Virus record (IMG/VR): IMGVR_UViG_3300031649_000002
Location: 1-56,779 of that record
Reading direction: 5' to 3' (one strand)
DNA: 56,779 nt
Source of the DNA: a virus
The translations under genes were made by a program, and so were the position numbers. The stretch's first letter is position 1, and each line of letters starts with the position of its first letter. Below the pieces are notes generated by a model. That model did not search any database, had not been told where the DNA came from, and worked only from the letters and a program-made list of their open reading frames with translations. Positions 53,329 through 56,779 of the stretch are shown here, one piece after another.

Positions 53329-54014
53329 ACCAGGGCCTTGGTGCTGCCAGCGCGGCGGAGCCGGGCGTCCGCGTCCGCGCTCGCGCGACGGCACGGCTTG
53401 CAGGGCTCCGTCCGCTCCCGCAGATGCTTCTGATAGCCCGACCGGGTCCCGCAGTTTGCGCGCCGCGGGCCGTCGGCCAGGTGCTCCGGCAGCACGCACT
53501 CCCGGACACCGCAGTCGACGCGCGCGATCCCTTCGGGCATGCGGCCGAAACCGACCATGAAAGCGATCTGGTTCGGGGTGTAGAAGCGGCCCCCGAAGCC
53601 GGTCTTCTGGCCGCCGGTCCAGGCAAGGTGTCCGCCGTACAGGCGCACGGTGTTGCCTTCGAAGATCGTGGCGAGGGTGCGTTCCCGTTTCGGGGCGCGG
53701 GCTTGGTTGGCCCTGGCGGCGACCGTTTCCGGGTTGGCGTTGCGCTTCCGCACGGTCCGGCGGAGTGCGGTGCGCTCGTCTCCCGTGAGGCCGCCGAAGA
53801 TGCCGTCGCGGATGTTGTTGGCGAGGGCGAATTGCAGGCACTGGTCTACGGAGGGGCAGCGGCGGCAGATGGCTTTGGCCTGCTCGATGGTCAGTTGCCA
53901 GGGCCCTTCGTAGCTCTTGGGGAAGAACAGTTCGGGGTCCTCTTCGCGGCATGAGGCTTCGTTGCGCCAGTCGGGCGCGCGGCGGGTGTCGGGTGCGGCG
54001 CCGGTGTGGCTCAC
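53325..54014 (-). CDS. WhiB-family protein fused to an HNH-like and a CxxC module
   Basis: 229 residues from GTG at 54014. Residues 1-90 are a WhiB domain: iron-sulfur Cys C22, C50, C53, C59, and G-I-F-G-G-L-T (71-77) before a basic tail. Residues ~118-182 resemble the HNH_3-type fold of the gene at 54346 (HLAWTG..., C168...C173...H178 in DCGVRECVLPEH) but lack obvious catalytic His. Residues 188-229 add CGTRSGYQKHLRERTEPCKPCRRA. WhiB proteins are usually 80-130 residues, so this is a fusion. Expected to sense redox state or bind sigma factor while contacting DNA through the extra domain; that is inference. Confidence 0.78.
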   Translation of the reverse strand: MSHTGAAPDTRRAPDWRNEASCREEDPELFFPKSYEGPWQLTIEQAKAICRRCPSVDQCLQFALANNIRDGIFGGLTGDERTALRRTVRKRNANPETVAARANQARAPKRERTLATIFEGNTVRLYGGHLAWTGGQKTGFGGRFYTPNQIAFMVGFGRMPEGIARVDCGVRECVLPEHLADGPRRANCGTRSGYQKHLRERTEPCKPCRRASADADARLRRAGSTKALV

Positions 54015-54349
54015 GGCTGGTCCTCTCGGTGGTCGCGGATGGCTTGGCGGAGCCGGTCGAATCCGGCGGCGGCGTCGGGGTGCGTGCCGAGGTTGGGGAC
54101 AGGGACGTCCGGGCCGAACACCTCGAACAGGTCGGGGTCTTCGGCGACGTACTCCGTGATGTGCGCGTCCGCGTCCTCGAGGAGGAGCAGGGCGTCAGGG
54201 CCGACGTCGTGCCCCACCGGGGCCGGTGCCACGGTCGGCGCCTGGCGGTCGAGGTGCCGCTGGTGGCGGCGCAGGATGACCCAGATCGCGGCGCTGATGA
54301 GGAGCAGCGTGATGGCGATGGTCCAGTTGGCGGCGGCCGCAGTGGTCAT
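54011..54349 (-). CDS. Single-pass membrane protein
   Basis: 112 residues from ATG at 54349. One N-terminal membrane helix (~9-27, WTIAITLLLISAAIWVIL) followed by RRHQRH and a soluble acidic domain (LLLLEDADAHITEYVAEDPDLFEVFGPDVPVPNLG). Overlaps both neighbours by 4 nt. Function unknown. Confidence 0.65.
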   Translation of the reverse strand: MTTAAAANWTIAITLLLISAAIWVILRRHQRHLDRQAPTVAPAPVGHDVGPDALLLLEDADAHITEYVAEDPDLFEVFGPDVPVPNLGTHPDAAAGFDRLRQAIRDHREDQP

Positions 54350-54792
54350 CGGGTCACCGCCCCGAAGATCGCGGTGTACAGCGTGTCGACGCGCCGGTCC
54401 TGTTGGCGGTCGACGCGGTCGGCGTGGTGTCCCGGCTTCACGCAGTGGGCACGTCCGCAGTTCGGCAGGGCGTGTCCCTCCGGCTCTCGGCCGTTGGCGA
54501 TCCGGTAGGCGATCCGGTAGGCGGTCTGGTTCCTGCCGCCGTGGCGCAGTCCCGGAGTGCTGGCCATGTGGAAGCCGGTCCACTCCATGTGGCCGTCGTC
54601 CGTCGGTTTGACGCGCTTCCAGAAGAGGTCTTCTGGGGTGGCGGCGGCCTTGAATCCGGACTTGGCCTTGGGCAGGCCGAGTGCGGCGCGCGCCTTGGCC
54701 GCGGTGGTCTTGTCGACGTGGAGTTGACGGGCGATCGCTGCGTCAGAGTGGCCTGCGTGGAGCAGCTCGGCGATGTCGGCGCGGATCTCCAT
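54346..54792 (-). CDS. HTH plus degenerate HNH-like protein
   Basis: 148 residues from ATG at 54792. Residues ~5-40 (IAELLHAGHSDAAIARQLHVDKTTAAKARAALGL) are a helix-turn-helix. Residues ~56-130 are an HNH_3-like zinc domain (HMEWTGF..., AYRIAYRIANGREPEG, NC112GRAHC117VKPGH122). In typical members the helix reads AHRVAY and the turn VLHHCD. Here the two His positions are Y and P, so catalysis is doubtful and DNA binding more likely. Clearly related to the C-terminal part of the WhiB fusion next door. Confidence 0.72.
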   Translation of the reverse strand: MEIRADIAELLHAGHSDAAIARQLHVDKTTAAKARAALGLPKAKSGFKAAATPEDLFWKRVKPTDDGHMEWTGFHMASTPGLRHGGRNQTAYRIAYRIANGREPEGHALPNCGRAHCVKPGHHADRVDRQQDRRVDTLYTAIFGAVTR

Positions 54793-55286
54793 CAGCGCAC
54801 CGCCCGGTATCCGAGCGGGTCCTCACCGGGCTCCAGCCCGCGGACCACAAGGACGAGTTGGCTGCGCTTGACGACCTTGCCGAGGCGCATGTCCGGGCCG
54901 ACGACGCGCGTGTGGTCGTCGTCGTCGAACAGGCCCGCGTCCACCAGCCCGTCGACCGCCGCTTTGAAGCTGGGGTACCAGTTCGCGGGGTCGCGGCGGC
55001 CGTTCGTGTCGGGGTGGAGGATGCCGAGCACGTGAGCGCGCTGGAACAGCGGGCCCGGCTTGGCGGCGGCGAGGGCGGCCATGAGGGCGGGGCACTCGCT
55101 TACTGCTTCCTGTGCTTTGCCGCGGATGACCTTGACGATGCGGGCGCGGCGGGCTCGGTGCTGGCTCTCGTTGGAGTTGATCAGCTCCAGGCCGACGGGC
55201 AGCGGGATGACGAACGGGGTGGGCCGGGGCCCGGCCGCCGTGGTGGCGGCCGGACGCTCCGGGTTGAACAGGGCGGATGCGCTCAC
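54792..55286 (-). CDS. rusA: RusA-like Holliday junction resolvase
   Basis: 164 residues from GTG at 55286. [35 protein letters not shown] is the RusA N-terminal strand and basic helix. [40 protein letters not shown] carries the D-x2-N-x5-K-x3-D and DDDD acidic motifs of the active site. Cleaves four-way junctions made during recombination or replication and probably prepares DNA for packaging. Overlaps the downstream HTH-HNH gene (ATGA). Confidence 0.83.
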   Translation of the reverse strand: MSASALFNPERPAATTAAGPRPTPFVIPLPVGLELINSNESQHRARRARIVKVIRGKAQEAVSECPALMAALAAAKPGPLFQRAHVLGILHPDTNGRRDPANWYPSFKAAVDGLVDAGLFDDDDHTRVVGPDMRLGKVVKRSQLVLVVRGLEPGEDPLGYRAVR

Positions 55287-55468
55287 TGGGTGACCCCCGA
55301 ACTCGTGCTGGTGGAAGCGGTGTTGCGGCGGCTGTCCGGCCGCAGGGGTGGGCGGGGCGCGCGGTGCCGGCCGGACCGAACCGGCTTGAGCCACCAGCGG
55401 GCGACTGCAGTCCCCGCGGTGAGGGAGCCGACGATGGACGCGGCGCCGATCGTGATCTCGGGGTTCAT
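55283..55468 (-). CDS. Small single-pass membrane protein
   Basis: 61 residues from ATG at 55468 (overlap with the upstream stop). One membrane helix (~5-25, [22 protein letters not shown]) with a short outside end and a basic Ser/Thr-rich tail. Translated with the resolvase gene. Function unknown. Confidence 0.55.
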   Translation of the reverse strand: MNPEITIGAASIVGSLTAGTAVARWWLKPVRSGRHRAPRPPLRPDSRRNTASTSTSSGVTQ

Positions 55469-55848
55469 GACGCGCTCTCCTTCGGCGCCACGTAGCCGGG
55501 CTGCCAGCTGCGGCTGTCCGTGATCCGCCCGGCCGGGAGACCGACGGCGTCATCGAGGCGCTGCTGCAGGTGGTCCGCGCGCCGCTTCTCCGCCGACCAG
55601 GCGGCGAGGATGCGGGATCCGGCCTTCCGTGCGATGACCCGCTGGCGGCGGGACAGAAGCAGGTCGCGGGTGAGGCAGTCGTTGACGATGCTCACGTCGA
55701 CGACCTGCTCGGCGCCGGTGGAGGCGGCGGCCCGGAACGCCTGTCGTTCGGCGCGGGCGCTGTCGCGTTCTTCCCGAAGCCGGTCGGTCTCGGCCTGGAT
55801 GACGGCGAGCTCGGCGCGGTGGCGGCGCAGAGAGATGAAGCCGAACAT
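55465..55848 (-). CDS. Coiled-coil protein
   Basis: 127 residues from ATG at 55848. Coiled coil at ~8-42 ([30 protein letters not shown]), a middle segment with [21 protein letters not shown], and a second helix ([21 protein letters not shown]). Directly downstream of the exonuclease gene with no gap. Function unknown. Confidence 0.65.
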   Translation of the reverse strand: MFGFISLRRHRAELAVIQAETDRLREERDSARAERQAFRAAASTGAEQVVDVSIVNDCLTRDLLLSRRQRVIARKAGSRILAAWSAEKRRADHLQQRLDDAVGLPAGRITDSRSWQPGYVAPKESAS

Positions 55849-56600
55849 CAGCGCTCACCCCCGTCACGCTGCGCCGGGATCAGGGGCCAGGAGCCGTCGA
55901 TGACCTTGTTCGGGTCGCCGCCCTGTTCCGCCGTCGCCTTCGTGCGGAACCACTTCTGCAGCCCGGCCTGCTGCTCCGCCCGCCAGGCCTTCTGCGCGGC
56001 GAACAGCTGCTGCGGGCCCATCGAGTTGAGCTGCCCGTACTTCGCGAACTGCTTCTCGGCGATGAGGAGCGCGGCGAGCGCGTCGGCTTCGGCGGTGTGC
56101 CAGTCCTCCAGCTCGACGCCGTACCGTTCGGCGGTGGGCTTCAGCTTCCGCATGCCGGTGCCCTTGACGTACTTGTCGACCTGCTTGTCGATGACGTGCG
56201 GGTCGAGGAGGGGCAGCGGGCCGGGGCCCACGCGCTCGTGGACGGTGGCCAGGCCATGGCGGGCCAGGTCGTAGTGGAGGATCGACCAGTCGAAGGACTG
56301 GTTGAACGCGATGACCGGCATGCCGTGGGCGATGGCGGTGGCGAGGGTGGAGGCGATCTCGTCGAGGGCGGTCTTCGGGTCCTGGCCGTCGGCCTGGACC
56401 ATGGCGTCGGTGATGCCGTGAACTTCGCTGGCCTCGGCAGGGATCGGGATGCCGGGGTTGATGAGCCAGGAGAAGACGCGGTGTTCGTGGCCGCCGCCGC
56501 GGACGATGAACGCGGCGGTGACGATGCGGTCCTCGACCGGGTTCGGGCCCGTCGTCTCCGTGTCCCAGGCGGTCTTGCGGATGTCGGCGAAGGCAGTCAC
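55848..56600 (-). CDS. DEDDh 3'-5' exonuclease (DnaQ-like)
   Basis: 250 residues from GTG at 56600, overlapping the annealing-protein stop (GTGA). Exo I AWDTETTGPNP (D13, E15), Exo II FNQSFDWSILHYDL (Asp), Exo III HTAEADALAALLIAEK (His and Asp), the DEDDh set. The C-terminal ~70 residues are helical and basic (FAAQKAWRAEQQAGLQKWFRTKATAEQ). No polymerase gene lies nearby. Probably proofreading-like or recombination end-trimming activity, translated right after the annealing protein in the circular map. Confidence 0.87.
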   Translation of the reverse strand: MTAFADIRKTAWDTETTGPNPVEDRIVTAAFIVRGGGHEHRVFSWLINPGIPIPAEASEVHGITDAMVQADGQDPKTALDEIASTLATAIAHGMPVIAFNQSFDWSILHYDLARHGLATVHERVGPGPLPLLDPHVIDKQVDKYVKGTGMRKLKPTAERYGVELEDWHTAEADALAALLIAEKQFAKYGQLNSMGPQQLFAAQKAWRAEQQAGLQKWFRTKATAEQGGDPNKVIDGSWPLIPAQRDGGER

Positions 56601-56779
56601 TGGCGGGCCCCCGATCCGGGAGCCGCCGCGGCCGGCCAGTTCTTCTCGCCCTGCTCACCCGCGGGGGCGGGCACCGGAGTCGTGGCCTGCTGCTTGATCT
56701 CGTCGACCGTCACCCGCGGCAGCGGGAACTCCTCGTCCGCCGTCACCTCGCCGCGGTTGATCGACTGGAACGCCACCAG
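56597..56779 (-). CDS. C-terminal end of the annealing-protein gene (partial copy across the contig join)
   Basis: Same frame as the gene at 1-834, ending ...QATTPVPAPAGEQGEKNWPAA... at stop 56597-56599. Bases 56654-56779 duplicate 4-129. Joining the ends gives one uninterrupted gene, confirming circularity. Confidence 0.8.
   Translation of the reverse strand: MVAFQSINRGEVTADEEFPLPRVTVDEIKQQATTPVPAPAGEQGEKNWPAAAAPGSGARQ
56651..56779. repeat. Terminal redundancy of the contig, right copy
   Basis: Identical to 1-129 except position 56653 (g against t at 3). See left copy. Confidence 0.85.

Noticed and set aside
1-56779. CRISPR array
   Set aside because: No set of regularly spaced identical 25-40-bp repeats was seen; the only tandem array is the 11-bp iteron block.

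Overview
The window is a complete, circularly permuted assembly of a temperate siphovirus of a high-GC actinomycete, most likely Streptomyces. The reasons are high G+C, frequent GTG starts, ATGA/GTGA stop-start overlaps, a WhiB-type regulator, a Streptomyces-style XRE/flavoprotein pair, and a full HK97-like head and long-tail gene set. The first ~126 bases recur at the end (4-129 equals 56654-56779), so the molecule closes to about 56,650 bp. The gene cut by the window edge, a putative ssDNA-annealing protein, becomes whole when the ends are joined.

Layout. (1) 1-5129, minus: recombination and early genes. An annealing protein and a RecE/YqaJ-like exonuclease lie at the end of a tightly coupled run of small DNA-binding and zinc proteins headed by a Cro-like XRE gene. 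(2) 5136-5270: a lysogeny-switch intergenic region with direct repeats. (3) 5294-8017, plus: XRE repressor, Pro-rich membrane protein, tyrosine integrase. A structured non-coding stretch follows that is the best attP candidate. (4) 8534-11740: accessory genes, namely a small XRE protein, a three-gene zinc-microprotein operon with palindromic operators, and a divergent XRE-TPR regulator / HFCD-type flavoprotein / 60-aa protein module. (5) 11806-34187, minus (read from high to low coordinate): small and large terminase, portal, ClpP-type protease-scaffold, major capsid, connectors, tail proteins, frameshifted tail chaperone, tape measure, 1285-aa minor tail protein, endolysin, holin-like proteins and a collagen-like membrane protein. 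(6) 34294-37896: small accessory genes on both strands around a divergent promoter. (7) 37987-42603, minus: a membrane-protein cassette that looks like the spread (Spd) region of Streptomyces conjugative elements. It includes a membrane-anchored GIY-YIG protein and a gene whose 3' two thirds is saturated with the tetranucleotide GTAC. (8) 42768-56600, mostly minus: regulators, nucleotide and nucleic-acid metabolism (deoxyribosyltransferase-like protein, DNA methyltransferase, RNA ligase, HNH, replication-type winged-helix protein with 11-bp iterons, WhiB-HNH fusion, RusA resolvase, DEDDh exonuclease) and many small zinc proteins.

How it works together. The switch near 5.2 kb chooses between rightward lysogeny genes (repressor, integrase) and the leftward early operon. 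Through the circle, the 56-43 kb minus-strand genes flow towards the recombination genes at 1-2 kb. Late genes form one long minus-strand block from the terminase. GC-rich hairpins sit in most intergenic gaps and probably act as terminators or processing sites. The most unusual items are the GTAC island, the WhiB-HNH fusion, the membrane GIY-YIG protein within a plasmid-spread-like cassette, the 11-bp iteron array, and a 38-residue RanBP2-type zinc-finger microprotein.

Limits: no searches were run. Family names rest on motifs and gene order, and many small proteins remain unassigned.
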